Assembly: GCF_000263855.1 (NCBI RefSeq)
Contig: NZ_AJWX01000027.1
Location: 26,597-90,596 of the forward strand
Reading direction: 5' to 3'
From: Pseudomonas sp. M47T1
GTDB taxonomy: Bacteria; Pseudomonadota; Gammaproteobacteria; Pseudomonadales; Pseudomonadaceae
DNA length: 64,000 nt
The notes beneath the pieces are model-generated. The model did no database searches, was not told the origin of the DNA, and saw only the letters and a list, made by a program, of their open reading frames with translations. The first letter of the stretch is position 1; each line of letters starts with the position of its first letter. Positions 52,140 to 63,300 of this stretch are shown piece after piece. The translations under genes and the position numbers were made by a program.

Positions 52140-52931
52140 ATGTTCAATCCGACCCGCCTTACCCTGCTTGCCGCCTGCCTGCTCAGCGCCAGCGCCGCCA
52201 TGGCGTCCACCACCGCTACCCCCGGCCAGTTGAAGGTCGGCATGGAGATCACCTACCCACCGTTCGAGTCCTACGACACCGACAAGAACGTGGTGGGCTC
52301 CGACCCGGAATTGGCCCACGCCCTGGCCAAGCAGCTGGACGCCAAGGCCGAATTCGTCGACACCAAGTTCCCCAACCTGATCCTGGGCCTGAACGCCGGG
52401 CATTACGACGCGATCATTTCCGGCATGTACATCACCCCCGAACGCCAGGCTCAGGCGCTGACCATTCCGTACGCCCGCACGGGCGCGGCGATCATGGTGC
52501 CCGCCGACAGCACGCTCAAGCCAGCGGTACCCGAGGATCTGTGCGGCCTGAAAATCGGCCTGGAGCAAGGCACCACGTGGGTGGCGCAGTTCAAGAAGCT
52601 GTCCACTGACTATTGCGAACCGAACAACAAGGGCGCTATCACCGTCAGCGAATTTCCGTCCGCCCCCGAGGTTACCCAGGCGCTGCTGTCGAAGAACATC
52701 CAGGCCCAGGTCGAGATTTCCGGTGCTGCGCACATGATTGCCGAGAAAACCAAGGGCCGCGTGCTGGTGACGTCCGAAAAGCTGGTGTACCCGCAAACGC
52801 TGGGTATCTACGTGAAGAAAGGCAACGACGATACCTACCAGGCGCTGCTCAAGGCCGTGGCCGACAGCAAGAAGTCCGGTGAGTACTCGGCCATCCTGAA
52901 GAAGTACAACCTGGAAGAAGCCTCCAACTGA
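52140..52931 (+). CDS. Polar amino-acid-type ABC substrate-binding protein
   Basis: A 263-residue family 3 periplasmic binding protein. Signal peptide residues 1-20 (ending AAMA), then LKVGMEITYPPFESYDTDKNVVGSDPELAHALAKQL, the classic N-lobe; AIISGMYITPERQAQALTIPY follows. It binds an amino acid or analogue in the periplasm for the fused transporter encoded next. ATG 52140 follows GGAG. The hairpin at 52943-52963 follows the stop. Confidence 0.93.
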   Translation: MFNPTRLTLLAACLLSASAAMASTTATPGQLKVGMEITYPPFESYDTDKNVVGSDPELAHALAKQLDAKAEFVDTKFPNLILGLNAGHYDAIISGMYITPERQAQALTIPYARTGAAIMVPADSTLKPAVPEDLCGLKIGLEQGTTWVAQFKKLSTDYCEPNNKGAITVSEFPSAPEVTQALLSKNIQAQVEISGAAHMIAEKTKGRVLVTSEKLVYPQTLGIYVKKGNDDTYQALLKAVADSKKSGEYSAILKKYNLEEASN

Positions 52932-52942
52932 CCCTGGAGCCC

Positions 52943-52963
52943 GCCGCCCCCGATGGGGGCGGC
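52943..52963. promoter_or_regulatory. Intercistronic hairpin after binding-protein gene
   Basis: GCCGCCCCC-GAT-GGGGGCGGC, a perfect nine-base stem with a three-base loop, without a U-tract. Probably stabilises the binding-protein message relative to the downstream permease-ATPase, like the hairpin at 6110-6132 in the other importer operon. Confidence 0.65.
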
Positions 52964-52977
52964 CGTGTGAGGTGCCT

Positions 52978-54519
52978 ATGCAATTTGACTGGTCGTACTT
53001 TCTCTCGCTGTTTTCCATGCCCGCCTTCTGGGAAGCCAGCGTCACCGTCATCGAACTCAGCGCCCTGGCGTGGTTCATCGGCATGCTGCTGGGCTTTGGC
53101 CTGGCCAGCGCCAAGTTGTCCAGCGTCAAATGGCTGAGCATGCCAGCGGCTGTATACATCTGGTTCTTTCGCAGCATTCCGCTGCTGGTACTGGTGGTGT
53201 TCGTCTACAACCTGCCGCAGCTGTTTCCGGCCACGGGCGGCGTGCTGTCCAACCCCTTCTATTCGGGTTTGCTTGCACTTGTCGTGACCGAGGCGGCCTA
53301 CATGGCCGAGATCCATCGCGGCGGGCTTATTTCCGTGCAGAAGGGGCAGAAGGAAGCCGGCCGCGCGCTGGGCATCGGCAGTTTAGGGTTGCAGCGCCTG
53401 ATCGTGATTCCCCAGGCCTTTCGCATTTCGCTGCCCACCCTGATCAATGAATACATCACCGTGGTGAAACTCACGTCGCTGATTTCGGTGATTTCCCTCA
53501 CCGAACTGCTCACCGTCGGCCAGCGCCTGTACGCCCAGAACTTCCTGGTGATGGAAACCCTGGCGGCCGTGGCCGTGTATTACGTGCTGATTGTCAGCGT
53601 GTTCGGCTGGCTGCTGCAGGGCCTGGAACGCTACCTGGACCTCAGCCAGCGCAAGCCGCACACCCTGGCCGCCAACCCGCTGGCACAATTGCGCCAGAGC
53701 CTGGCCAACAAACCTGATGCGCCGGCACGCCAGTCGATGCCTGGGGCGGCGCCGGCGGTGCAGCTGCAAAATATCCATAAACGCTATGGCGACCATCAGG
53801 TGCTCAAGGGCGTTGACCTGAGTGTGGCCAGCGGCCAGGTGGTGTCGATCATTGGCCCTTCCGGGTCGGGCAAGACTTCGCTGATTCGCACCATCAACGG
53901 CCTGGAAACCATCGAACAAGGCGAGATAGTGCTGTTCGGCGAGAGTTTCATTCACGCTGGCGACACGCCCAACAACCCGCAAATGCGTCGCGGTGTGCGG
54001 CACATTGGCATGGTGTTTCAGAGCTTCAACCTGTTCCCGCACCTGAACCTGATCGACAACATCACCCTGGCGCCGGTGTATCACGGCGGCGACCGGCAGG
54101 TCAGCCGCGAACAGGCGTTTGCCTTGCTGGAAAAGGTCGGCTTGCTGGCCCACGCCAACAAGTACCCGCACCAGTTGTCAGGCGGCCAGCAGCAACGCGT
54201 GGCAATTGCCCGCGCGCTGGCCATGCAGCCTCAGGTGATGCTGTTTGACGAGCCGACTTCGGCCCTTGACCCAGAGCTGGTGGGTGACGTGCTGAAGGTC
54301 ATCGCCGACCTGGCGAAGGACGGCATGACTATGCTGATCGTGACCCACGAAATGGACTTTGCCCTGTCGATCTCCGACCGGGTCATTTTCATGGAAGACG
54401 GCAACATCCAACTCGACGCGACGCCCGAGAGCATTCGCGTGGCGCCGGAGGCTGAGCGGGTTCGGCGGTTCATGGGCATGGTGGAGCAAGAGCCCGCGCG
54501 GTTGGCGAGCAATTCCTGA
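52978..54519 (+). CDS. Fused amino-acid ABC permease and ATP-binding protein
   Basis: A 513-residue single protein. Residues 1-225 are a HisM-type permease (FWEASVTVIELSALAWFIGM; EEAGR-like EAGRALGIGSLGLQRLIVIPQ loop). A linker of about 35 residues rich in Pro/Ala/Gln follows. Residues about 262-505 are a GlnQ-type ATPase with Walker A GPSGSGKTS, signature LSGGQQQRVAIARALA, Walker B VMLFDEPTSALDPE and switch HEMDFAL. Fusion means that a homodimer would supply all channel and motor parts. ATG 52978 follows GAGG. Confidence 0.93.
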   Translation: MQFDWSYFLSLFSMPAFWEASVTVIELSALAWFIGMLLGFGLASAKLSSVKWLSMPAAVYIWFFRSIPLLVLVVFVYNLPQLFPATGGVLSNPFYSGLLALVVTEAAYMAEIHRGGLISVQKGQKEAGRALGIGSLGLQRLIVIPQAFRISLPTLINEYITVVKLTSLISVISLTELLTVGQRLYAQNFLVMETLAAVAVYYVLIVSVFGWLLQGLERYLDLSQRKPHTLAANPLAQLRQSLANKPDAPARQSMPGAAPAVQLQNIHKRYGDHQVLKGVDLSVASGQVVSIIGPSGSGKTSLIRTINGLETIEQGEIVLFGESFIHAGDTPNNPQMRRGVRHIGMVFQSFNLFPHLNLIDNITLAPVYHGGDRQVSREQAFALLEKVGLLAHANKYPHQLSGGQQQRVAIARALAMQPQVMLFDEPTSALDPELVGDVLKVIADLAKDGMTMLIVTHEMDFALSISDRVIFMEDGNIQLDATPESIRVAPEAERVRRFMGMVEQEPARLASNS

Positions 54520-54530
54520 CACCCGACTGC

Positions 54531-54555
54531 GTAGGAGCGGCCTGTGGCCGCGAAG
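54531..54555. repeat. REP element
   Basis: GTAGGAGCGGCCTGTGGCCG followed by CGAAG, one REP copy between the converging ABC operon and recD. Confidence 0.65.
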
Positions 54556-54579
54556 CGGGCGGCCGGCGACGCGCCGCGG

Positions 54580-56652
54580 TTACAGGGGGGCGTGTTCCAG
54601 CATCAGGCCGCTGAGGCGCTTGACCTTGCGCTTTACTGCGTCTTCGAACACGCCCGCGCGGGGTTCGATCAGGCTGAACCAGTGCTTGGCGCGGGTGATG
54701 CCGGTGTAGATCAACTCCTTGGTCAGTACCGGGTTCAGAGCATCGGGCAGGATCAACGCGGTGTGGGCGAATTCCGAGCCTTGGGACTTGTGCACGGTCA
54801 TGGCAAACACCGTCTCCACGTCGTTCAGGCGGCTGGGCAACACAAAGCGCACGCCGCCCTGGCCGTCGTTGCGCGGGAACGCCACGCGCAATACCTGCCG
54901 GTCCGGCGCGCCGCCTTCGGGCAGGCGCAGGGCAATGCCGATGTCGCCGTTCATCAAGCCCAGGCCGTAGTCATTGCGCGTCATCAACACCGGTCGGCCT
55001 TCATACCATGGCTGATCCCCTTCAATCAGCCGCGCAGCCGTAAGGGCCTGGGTGGCGCGCTGGTTCAAGCCTTCGACGCCCCAGGGGCCCTTGCGCACGG
55101 CGCACAGCAGCTGAAATGACTCGAAGGCCTGCAATACCTGCATGGCCCACCGCGACCACTCTTCGCTTTCCAGCGGGGTACGCACGGCCGGGCGGTTGGC
55201 CTGCAGCACGCCCAAATAATGCCGATAGCCCTGGGGCCCGCTATCACCCTGCCCCTGCAACAGCAGGCGGTCGAGGCGACGGTCGTGCTCGCCACTGAGC
55301 GAGGCGGTGAACACATCCGCATACTGCCCGCTGACCAGTAACGCACGCGCCTGCTCGGCTTCCTGACGGTTGACCCGCAGTGCCAACTGGCCAATGCCGC
55401 TGCCTTCGCCGAAGCGCCGCGAATGGCGCAGCATGACCACCTGCTGGGCCAGGGGGTTACGCTCGGTGCTGCCCACCTGCAACCCACTGATACGCTCGCC
55501 ACTGACCTGCTCCAGCCAGGCCAGGGTTTGTGGGCTGTAGCAGCCCTGCTCGGCGTCGCGACACAGGTCGCCCAGCACCGCGCCGGCTTCCACCGACGCC
55601 AGCTGATCCTTGTCCCCCAACAGCACCAGGCGGGCGTGGGCCGGCATGGCGCCCAGCAGGTTGGCCATCATTTCCAGGTCGATCATTGACGCCTCGTCCA
55701 CCACCAGCACGTCCAGCGGCAGCGGGTTATTGGCGTCGTGACGAAAGTGCCGGGTGCCCGGCCGGCTGCCAAGCAAGCGGTGGACGGTGGTCACCTCGGT
55801 GGGAATTTTGTCGCGCACTTCATCGCTCACGGAGAGCTGCTTGACCTGCGCGCTGATGGACTCGGTCAGGCGCGCGGCCGCCTTGCCCGTGGGCGCGGCC
55901 AGGCGGATACGCAAGGGGGCGCCTGCATTCACCGCCGGGGCTTGCAGCAGAGCGAGCAGGCGCACCACGGTGGTGGTCTTGCCGGTACCCGGGCCGCCAG
56001 TGACGATGCTGAAAGCGCTGCGGGTGGCCAAGGCGCAGGCCAGTTTCTGCCAGTCGACCTGCTCGCCACTGGCGGCGCCGAACAATTGCTCCAGGCGTGC
56101 ACGCAGGTCGTCGGGCGTTGCTTCCTGATCGGCCAGGCGTTGCCGCAGGGCCGTGTCGATACGCCGCTCGTACGCCCAGTAGCGGCGCAGGTAGAGGCGC
56201 TGGCCGGCCAGCACCAGTGGCCGCTCGCCGCTGTCGGCTTGCGCCAGCGCCACCAATGGGCTGCTGGCGAGGGTGGCTCGCCAGGCATCGGCCTTCAGGT
56301 GTTCCAGCAGTTGCGAGGGCAGCAACACAGGCCCGGCCAGCGCATCGCCTTCAGGCGGCAGCGACAAGGCGAAATCCGGCTCCTCCAGGGTTTGCGCAAG
56401 GTCGAGGCAAACGTGCCCGTGGCCCAGCTGATGGCTGGTCAAGGCCGCCGCCAGCAGTACCAGCGGGTCGCCGCCCGGGTCGCGCTCGGCGAGAAAACCG
56501 ACAAAGGCCTTGTCCAGCGCTCGCAGCCAGCCTCGCTCGGCCCAGCGTTCCAGCAGGGCCAGCAGGTCGTCGACGCGTTTGAGCGGGGCCAGATCAGCCA
56601 GCGTGCCCGCCTCCAGTGCGGTGGGCAGCAGGTCGGCGAATGTACGGCTCAT
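54580..56652 (-). CDS. recD: Exodeoxyribonuclease V alpha chain
   Basis: A 690-residue 5'-3' helicase subunit of RecBCD. Walker A is GGPGTGKTTTVVRLLALL, Walker B is LVVDEASMIDLEMM, and the late VHKSQGSEFAH and ITRAKHW motifs are typical. It overlaps the recB stop by four bases (ATGA at 56652), so expression is coupled. Last gene of recC-recB-recD. Confidence 0.95.
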   Translation of the reverse strand: MSRTFADLLPTALEAGTLADLAPLKRVDDLLALLERWAERGWLRALDKAFVGFLAERDPGGDPLVLLAAALTSHQLGHGHVCLDLAQTLEEPDFALSLPPEGDALAGPVLLPSQLLEHLKADAWRATLASSPLVALAQADSGERPLVLAGQRLYLRRYWAYERRIDTALRQRLADQEATPDDLRARLEQLFGAASGEQVDWQKLACALATRSAFSIVTGGPGTGKTTTVVRLLALLQAPAVNAGAPLRIRLAAPTGKAAARLTESISAQVKQLSVSDEVRDKIPTEVTTVHRLLGSRPGTRHFRHDANNPLPLDVLVVDEASMIDLEMMANLLGAMPAHARLVLLGDKDQLASVEAGAVLGDLCRDAEQGCYSPQTLAWLEQVSGERISGLQVGSTERNPLAQQVVMLRHSRRFGEGSGIGQLALRVNRQEAEQARALLVSGQYADVFTASLSGEHDRRLDRLLLQGQGDSGPQGYRHYLGVLQANRPAVRTPLESEEWSRWAMQVLQAFESFQLLCAVRKGPWGVEGLNQRATQALTAARLIEGDQPWYEGRPVLMTRNDYGLGLMNGDIGIALRLPEGGAPDRQVLRVAFPRNDGQGGVRFVLPSRLNDVETVFAMTVHKSQGSEFAHTALILPDALNPVLTKELIYTGITRAKHWFSLIEPRAGVFEDAVKRKVKRLSGLMLEHAPL

Positions 56653-59600
56653 GCCAGTTCTCCTTCAAACAGGTCGCCCATGGGTTCAGGCTGGCGGACA
56701 ATGCCGCGGAACAACTCGTCGAGGCGTTCGATCAGTTCCCGTGGTGGCCGCGCGAACGCCAGGCCTTGGCTGCTTGCATGCACGCCACGCAGGAAGAGGA
56801 AGACCGCGCCGCCCACATGCAGGTCGTAGTCGTAGTCGGGCAGCCGGGCCTTGAGTTGTCGATGCAGGGCCAGCAGGTACAGCACGTATTGCAGGTCGTA
56901 GCGGTTGTCGAGAATGGCCTGCTCCATGGCGTCGGCGGTGTAGGCGCTTTCGTCGGCACCCAGCCAGTTCGACTTGTAGTCCGCCACGTAGTAGCGCCCC
57001 TCGTGTTCGAACGTCAGGTCGATGAAGCCCTTGAACATGCCGTTGAGCACGGCACCTTCGGCAGGCGCACGCGCCGCGCCGCCGTGAGTGTACTCGCGCA
57101 CCAGGCTGTCCAACTGGCTGACGTCGACGCGATGGCTGGCAAACCAGAACTCCATCTCGATCTGATACTGCTGCAGGTCCGCCAGCCGCACCTGTTCGCC
57201 ACCCACCGCCAGGGGTACCTGGAGCAAGTACAGCAACCAGTCGTTGAGGGTGGTGATCCAGCCCTTCCAGCCACGCAGGTTGCAGCGGGCACCCACGGTT
57301 TGCGCCAGCAGCTGCGGTTGTGCGGCCATGGCGGCAAAGCCTTCGCGACCGGCCCACTCCAGCAGCCCGTGCAGGAAAGTACCCGGGTTGGGGCCGCGTG
57401 GGAAGCGGTGGATATCACCACTCAATGCCTGCGCTTCACGGGGTGCGGCCGGGTCCAGGCGCTCGTCGTCGAACAGTTTTTGTGCTTGCGGGCTGTCCGG
57501 CGACTGGTCGCTGCCCGGCGCCAGGCTGTCACTGATGCGCAGGGCACTGTAGGACGCAATCCACCAGTTTTCCGCCGCGCGTCGCTTTGGCACTTTGGCC
57601 GCCAGCAGGCTGGCCTCGTTGCGCGGCGGCACATAGCGTTGCTCGTCGGCATGCGGCATGGGCCCGGCCTGAATCGCCGGGCAACCGGGTTGCAGGTCCA
57701 GCAGCCAGCGCGCCAGCCCCTGGGACTCGCCCAATGGCTGGCCGCCCCCCAGCAGGTAGCCCAGTGCAGAACGGTGCAGGATCGAATCCTTGGTGTTGCC
57801 GCGCTTGAGGTCGGCCACCCCCAGCCAGCAGGCATGCTGGGCTCGGGTGAGAGCCACGTACAACAAGCGCAGGTCTTCGGCCAGACGTTCGTTGTCGGCC
57901 AGCGCCACCTGTTCGGCCGTGGGGCTCAAGGTGATCTGCGCCGTACCGTCGGCATCGTGGAAGGCCAGCGGCAGGCGTTTGCCATCCACTGGTTTGGTGG
58001 AGCAGATGAAGGGCAGGAACACCAAGGGGTACTCCAAGCCCTTGGACTTGTGGATGGTCACCACTTTGACCAGTTGCTCGTCGCTTTCCAGCCGCAGGAT
58101 CTGTTCCTCACCGGCCTGCCCGGAGGTCGCCAGGTGCTCGGACAGATGGCGAATCAGTGCCTGCTCTCCGTCGAGCTCGCCCGCGGCCTGCTGCAACAGC
58201 TCGGACAGGTGCAACAGGTTGGTCAACACCCGCTCGCCGTCGCTGCGTGCCATCAACGTCTGTGGCAACTGGAAGTCGTGAAGCAGGCGCCGCAGCATGG
58301 GCAGCACGCCCTGGGTACGCCACAGGGTGCGGTAGGTGCGGAACTGCATGACGCGCCGCTCCCAGGCCAGCTCGTCCTGGTTCAACTGCGCCAGGGCCGT
58401 GAGCGGCAGGTTCAGGGTGGTGGTCGCCAAGGCGCCACGTAAGGGGCGCTCGGCATCGGGCTCGGCACAGGCCTTGAGCCAGCTGAGCAGGTCGTGCGCT
58501 TCCTGGGCGGCAAACACTGAGTCCTTGTCGGACAGGTAGACGCTGCGCACACCGCGGGCCGCCAACTCAGTGCGCACGGCCTGGGCCTCCTTGCCGTCGC
58601 GAACAAGGATGGCAATGTCGGCGGGCGTCACCGGGCGCAGTGTTTCGCCTGGCATGCTGAAGCCGGCACGGCCCTGCTGGCCGCCGTTGAGCAGCCCGAC
58701 AATGGCGCTGGCGCAGGCACCGGCTAGTTGCTGGCGGTACACGGGGCCCGAGATCGGCGCGTCGCTTGCAAAGTGCCAGAGGTTGAGCGCAGCGACCGGC
58801 TGCCCATCGACACTCAAGGCTTCCTTGCGCCCTTGGGCCAGCACCGGCTGGAAGGGCACCGGGTTGTCATCGCCCTGCCGAAACAGGAAAGCGCCCCGGC
58901 CCCGTTCGCGCAGTTCGCCCACGTTGAACACATGGTTGACCGCATCCACCATGGCCTGGCTGGAGCGGAAGTTGGTGCCCAGGGTATGCAGGCGGCCGGT
59001 GGTTGCCTGGCGGGCGCGCAGGTAGGTGTAGATGTCTGCGCCCCGGAAGGCGTAGATGGCCTGCTTGGGGTCGCCGATCAGGAACAGCCCGCTGTCGGGC
59101 TGATTGGCCTCGATGTGATAGATGCTTTCGAAAATGCGGTACTGCACCGGGTCGGTGTCCTGGAATTCGTCGATCAGTGCCACCGGGAACTGCTCGCGGA
59201 TCAGCCCGGCCAGGCGCTCGCCGCCACTGCCTTGCAGGGCCGCGTCCAGGCGCAACAGCATGTCGTCGAAGCCCATCTCGGCGCGCCGGCGCTTCTCTTC
59301 CTCGAAACGCGCGCCCACCCAGCGGGCCGCATGTTCCAGCACGGCGGCATCGGGTGTGGGCAGGCTGGCCAACGCCTCCACCAGGCCCAGCATGGCGTCC
59401 AGCGCCGGGTGCGCGGGCGGGTCGCCTTTCCAGGCTTCGGCCATGCCGTCGGGGGTCAGGCGGGTGAAGCCGGTGCCGATGTCCAAGTCCACTAGGCTCT
59501 CGTCCCCGGCCCAGGCGGCCAGCTTGTCGAACCAGGGTTCGAAAAACCGTGCCTGCATCTTGCGCCCATCCACAGCCTTGGCCGCTACGGCTTCCAGGCA

Positions 59601-60347
59601 AATGACGCGCAGCTCCTGGGCCCACTGCGCCCACGGCGCCTTGAGTTGTTGCAGGGCCTGCTGACGCTGGGCCAGCGCGGCCTCGATGAGTTGCGCCGGC
59701 TCCTGGCCATCGTCGCTGCGGCGCGGGCTGCCGAACAGTGCGCGCACGCGCGGCAACAGCGCGGCCGGGCTTCCCCAGTTGCTGCGAACCCAGCCAAGGA
59801 TGTCGCCTTGCATCACGTAGCAGAAGCGTCGCCAGTAGTCGCGCACCACTTCGCCCAGCAGGTCGCTGTGGTCGGTTTCCAGGGTCTGGGTAAACAGGCT
59901 GCCGCTGTCGAAGGCATGCTCGCGCAGCATGCGCTGGCACCAGCTGTGGATGGTCGACACCGCAGCCTCGTCCATCCATTGCGCGGCGATATCGAGTCGG
60001 TTGGCACACGCCGCCCATTGCTCACGGGCAAACTCGTCACGCAGCTGGCTGATCAGGTCATCAGGGCTGGGCATCTCATCACGAAAGAACCGCGCCGCTT
60101 CCGCCAGTCGGGTGCGAATACGCTCGCGCAATTCCTTGGTAGCCGCATCGGTGAAAGTCACCACGAGGATTTGCGGCGGCAGCAGTTCGCGGCCGAAGCC
60201 GGCCTGCTCACCGCCATGCCCCAGCACCAGGCGCAGGTACAGCGCGGAAATGGTGAAGGTCTTGCCAGTGCCGGCGCTGGCCTCGATCAGCTGGCTGCCA
60301 CGCAGGGGGAAAGCCAATGCCAGGGGCTTGTCGCGATGATCGCTCAT
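56649..60347 (-). CDS. recB: Exodeoxyribonuclease V beta chain
   Basis: A 1232-residue 3'-5' helicase and nuclease. N-terminal UvrD-type helicase has Walker A in ASAGTGKTFTISALYL and ALIDEFQDTDPVQY; HKSKGLEYP is motif V-like. The C-terminal nuclease domain has Asp1110, Asp1123 and Lys1125 in the GFIDLTF and VADYKSNW segments. Length is close to E. coli RecB (1180). It overlaps both recC and recD by four bases. Confidence 0.96.
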   Translation of the reverse strand: MSDHRDKPLALAFPLRGSQLIEASAGTGKTFTISALYLRLVLGHGGEQAGFGRELLPPQILVVTFTDAATKELRERIRTRLAEAARFFRDEMPSPDDLISQLRDEFAREQWAACANRLDIAAQWMDEAAVSTIHSWCQRMLREHAFDSGSLFTQTLETDHSDLLGEVVRDYWRRFCYVMQGDILGWVRSNWGSPAALLPRVRALFGSPRRSDDGQEPAQLIEAALAQRQQALQQLKAPWAQWAQELRVICLEAVAAKAVDGRKMQARFFEPWFDKLAAWAGDESLVDLDIGTGFTRLTPDGMAEAWKGDPPAHPALDAMLGLVEALASLPTPDAAVLEHAARWVGARFEEEKRRRAEMGFDDMLLRLDAALQGSGGERLAGLIREQFPVALIDEFQDTDPVQYRIFESIYHIEANQPDSGLFLIGDPKQAIYAFRGADIYTYLRARQATTGRLHTLGTNFRSSQAMVDAVNHVFNVGELRERGRGAFLFRQGDDNPVPFQPVLAQGRKEALSVDGQPVAALNLWHFASDAPISGPVYRQQLAGACASAIVGLLNGGQQGRAGFSMPGETLRPVTPADIAILVRDGKEAQAVRTELAARGVRSVYLSDKDSVFAAQEAHDLLSWLKACAEPDAERPLRGALATTTLNLPLTALAQLNQDELAWERRVMQFRTYRTLWRTQGVLPMLRRLLHDFQLPQTLMARSDGERVLTNLLHLSELLQQAAGELDGEQALIRHLSEHLATSGQAGEEQILRLESDEQLVKVVTIHKSKGLEYPLVFLPFICSTKPVDGKRLPLAFHDADGTAQITLSPTAEQVALADNERLAEDLRLLYVALTRAQHACWLGVADLKRGNTKDSILHRSALGYLLGGGQPLGESQGLARWLLDLQPGCPAIQAGPMPHADEQRYVPPRNEASLLAAKVPKRRAAENWWIASYSALRISDSLAPGSDQSPDSPQAQKLFDDERLDPAAPREAQALSGDIHRFPRGPNPGTFLHGLLEWAGREGFAAMAAQPQLLAQTVGARCNLRGWKGWITTLNDWLLYLLQVPLAVGGEQVRLADLQQYQIEMEFWFASHRVDVSQLDSLVREYTHGGAARAPAEGAVLNGMFKGFIDLTFEHEGRYYVADYKSNWLGADESAYTADAMEQAILDNRYDLQYVLYLLALHRQLKARLPDYDYDLHVGGAVFLFLRGVHASSQGLAFARPPRELIERLDELFRGIVRQPEPMGDLFEGELA

Positions 60348-63300
60348 GAGCGTGCCTCGTCAGCATCAATCGAACGCCAGTGGGCTTCGAACATGGGGCG
60401 ATACAAGGCGTCGCACCACCCTTCGAACTCCTCACTGTCGATCAATGCGTTGAAATCAGGAAACTGCCGGGCCAGCGCTACGCTCTCGCGGCGTTCGCCG
60501 TCGGTGGTGATGCCATCGCCCTCATAGGCCTTGCGGGCAGCGGCTTCGGCCTTCATCGGGTCACCCTGGCCCAGCCAGGCAAATGCGGTTTTCACCGCCA
60601 CAGGCAACGGCCGGCGCATGCCCTGCTGCCAGGCCAGCAGCAGATCGCCAAGGGCGGCACACGCCTGCTGGGGGGGCAGTTCGGAGAGAATCAGAGTGTC
60701 ATCACTGGCAACTACCGCCGTGGTCAGCGGTAGTCCTACCGCGCAGGCAGCCAGGTGCGTGACCCAGCTGCGGGTCAGGCGGTGCCATTTGCGCGAGCGG
60801 GCGCCGCCAATGGCGTTGGCGATGGCCGTGACGCTGAGCAGGTTACCGTCGGCACGCTGATGCAGGCCACTGACCCAGCCATCGAGGCGCAGCCCCTGGT
60901 GCTGGAAGTTGACGGGCTTGGCTGCCGTGACCGGCGTAGGCCAGAGCACCAGCAATTGAGCAAAGCGTTGTAGCAGGTCGGGCAGCGGCTCGATCAACTC
61001 CTCCTGCAGGCACTCGCCAAAACCGGCCATGGGCAGCAAGCCGCTGCCTTGCATCCTGAGCGCCTGGGCGTGCAGCGTGCGCTCCACGTCATCCGGGGTA
61101 GCCATGGCGGTGGTCAGCAACAGGTCGCTGAGGCTGTAGCGTTGCAACGCATCGAGCACGAACGGTTCTTCGTCTGCCAGGGGCGCTTCGGCGCTTTCGA
61201 AGAACACCTTAAGGCGCTGGCTGAAAAAGTGCCGCACCGGGTTGCGCAGGAAGTCCTGCAACTGGGTCAGCGCCAGGGGCTCCTCTTGCTCGTGAGGCGG
61301 GAGCACTTCGTCTGATGGGGCGCTGGCCTGATCAGCGTGCAGTACTCGCCACTCGAAGGCAAAGCTGAACAGCCCACTGCCTTCGTGGAAATAGCGCGCA
61401 CTGAACGGTTGCAAGGGGTGCTCAAGGCTCAGGCCATGCACCAGTTGCTCACCGGCATTGAGCTTGCCGCCCTCCTCGGCCCCGGCCAATTGCCAGCCGC
61501 TGGCGAGGTGATCGCGCAACTGGCCGATCAGCACTGAAGCCGGCCGCTCACTGTTGTCGCGAATACTGCGGCCCACCCAACTGACGTAGAGCTGCTCGCG
61601 GGCGGACAGCAAGGCTTCGAGCAGCAGATAGCGGTCATCCTCGCGGCGGGAACGGTCCCCGGGGCGGTAGTCGCTGCCCATCAGGTCGAAGTCCAGTGGC
61701 GGCTGCGCGCGCGGGTAATCGCCATCGTTCATGCCCAGCAGGCAGACGACCTTGAAGGGGATAGCACGCATGGGCATCAAGGTACAGAAGTTCACCGCAC
61801 CGGCCAGGAAGCGCTGAGACAACTTGCCCTGGTCCAGCCCCGCCAGCCACGCCTCGCGCACCACGGTCAGCGGCAGCAATTCGTGCAGTGCCACCGACTC
61901 GCAGGTGCGCAGCCACTGCTCGCGCAACTCTTCGAGTTGCACCAGCAGGTAATCGTCGTGCTCGTTGCTGGCCTGGAAAAATACCTGGGTCAAGCCTTGC
62001 AGGCGCTGGCCCCACTCGTGCGGCTCAGCCGGTTGCGACAGCACTTGGTGAGCCACTTCCAGGGCATCGAGCAGAGCCACCAGTGGGCCGATCAGGGCCG
62101 CGTCCAGGCCGCCGATTTCGTCGTATGGCTCGATGCCGCCATAGCCTTGGCCGCCGCCGACGGCGTAGCCCAGCAGCATGCGCCGCAGGCCGAACCGCCA
62201 GCTGTTCTGTTCCAGCTGCTCCGGCAGGCCCAGGCCTGCGCGTTGCGCGGCGTTCAGGCCCCAACGAATGCCGGCGCCCTCGATCCAGCGATGCAGGGTG
62301 GGCAGGTCGCCTTCCTGCATGCCAAAGCGGGCGCGCAGGGCCGCAACGTCCAGCAGATCGAGGATCTCGCTGACCGCAAAGCGGCTATCAGGCAGTTTGA
62401 GCAAGTGCTCGATGGCGATCAGCAGCGGGTCGCGACCGCGCTGGTTCTGGTCGGTCAAGGTGAAGGGAATAAAGCGCGGGTCGTTGCGCTCCAGTTGGCC
62501 GAACACGGCGCGAATGTGCGGTGCATAGCTGTCAACGTCGGGCACCATGACGATAACGTCGCGAGGCCGCAGATGCGGGTCGGCGCTGAACCGGGCCAGC
62601 AACTGATCGTGAAGGATCTCGACTTCACGCTGGGCGCTGTGGGCAATGTGGAAGCGGATGGAGCGGTCCTTGGCCGGGTTGACGGCAGGCCATGTGGTTC
62701 GCGTCTCGGCGAGCGGGCGCAGCTCCAGGATGTCGTCCTGCAATTGGCCAAGCAAGGTACTCGGCTGCCCCTCGCTGAACAAGTCGATGCGCCCTTCGCG
62801 AAAGGCGGCGCGGTAGCTGTTTGGGTCGTCGTAGCTGTCCAGCAGGTTGATGTAATCACGACCCTGTTTCCCCCAGGCGGCCAGCAGCGGATGCGCGTGC
62901 TGGTGCAAGGCATCGGCATCGATGAGCGCCGGCATGCCTTGCTTGCGTGCCTGGCGCTTGTACTGGTGACGTAGCAGATCTTTGTCCGCCACGATATCCG
63001 ACCAGTGATGGCGACAAGGGTTATGCACGCACAGCAGCACCTGGCTGAAGCGCGCCAGGCCTGCCAGGGCTTCAAGCGCCTGGGCCGGCAGCGATGAGAT
63101 GCCGAATACGATGACCCGGTTCGGCAGGCCTGGTGGTGCCTGTTCGAGGCTGTTGATACGCTCGATGAAACGCTGGTGCACGCCCGCACGGCTCTGGGCC
63201 ATGCCCTCTTCACCCACATCATGCAGCAAGGCACGCCACAGCTCGGCCTGCCAACGGTTGGCATCGGCCAGGGGCTTTGCTTCACCGCGCACATTGCGCA

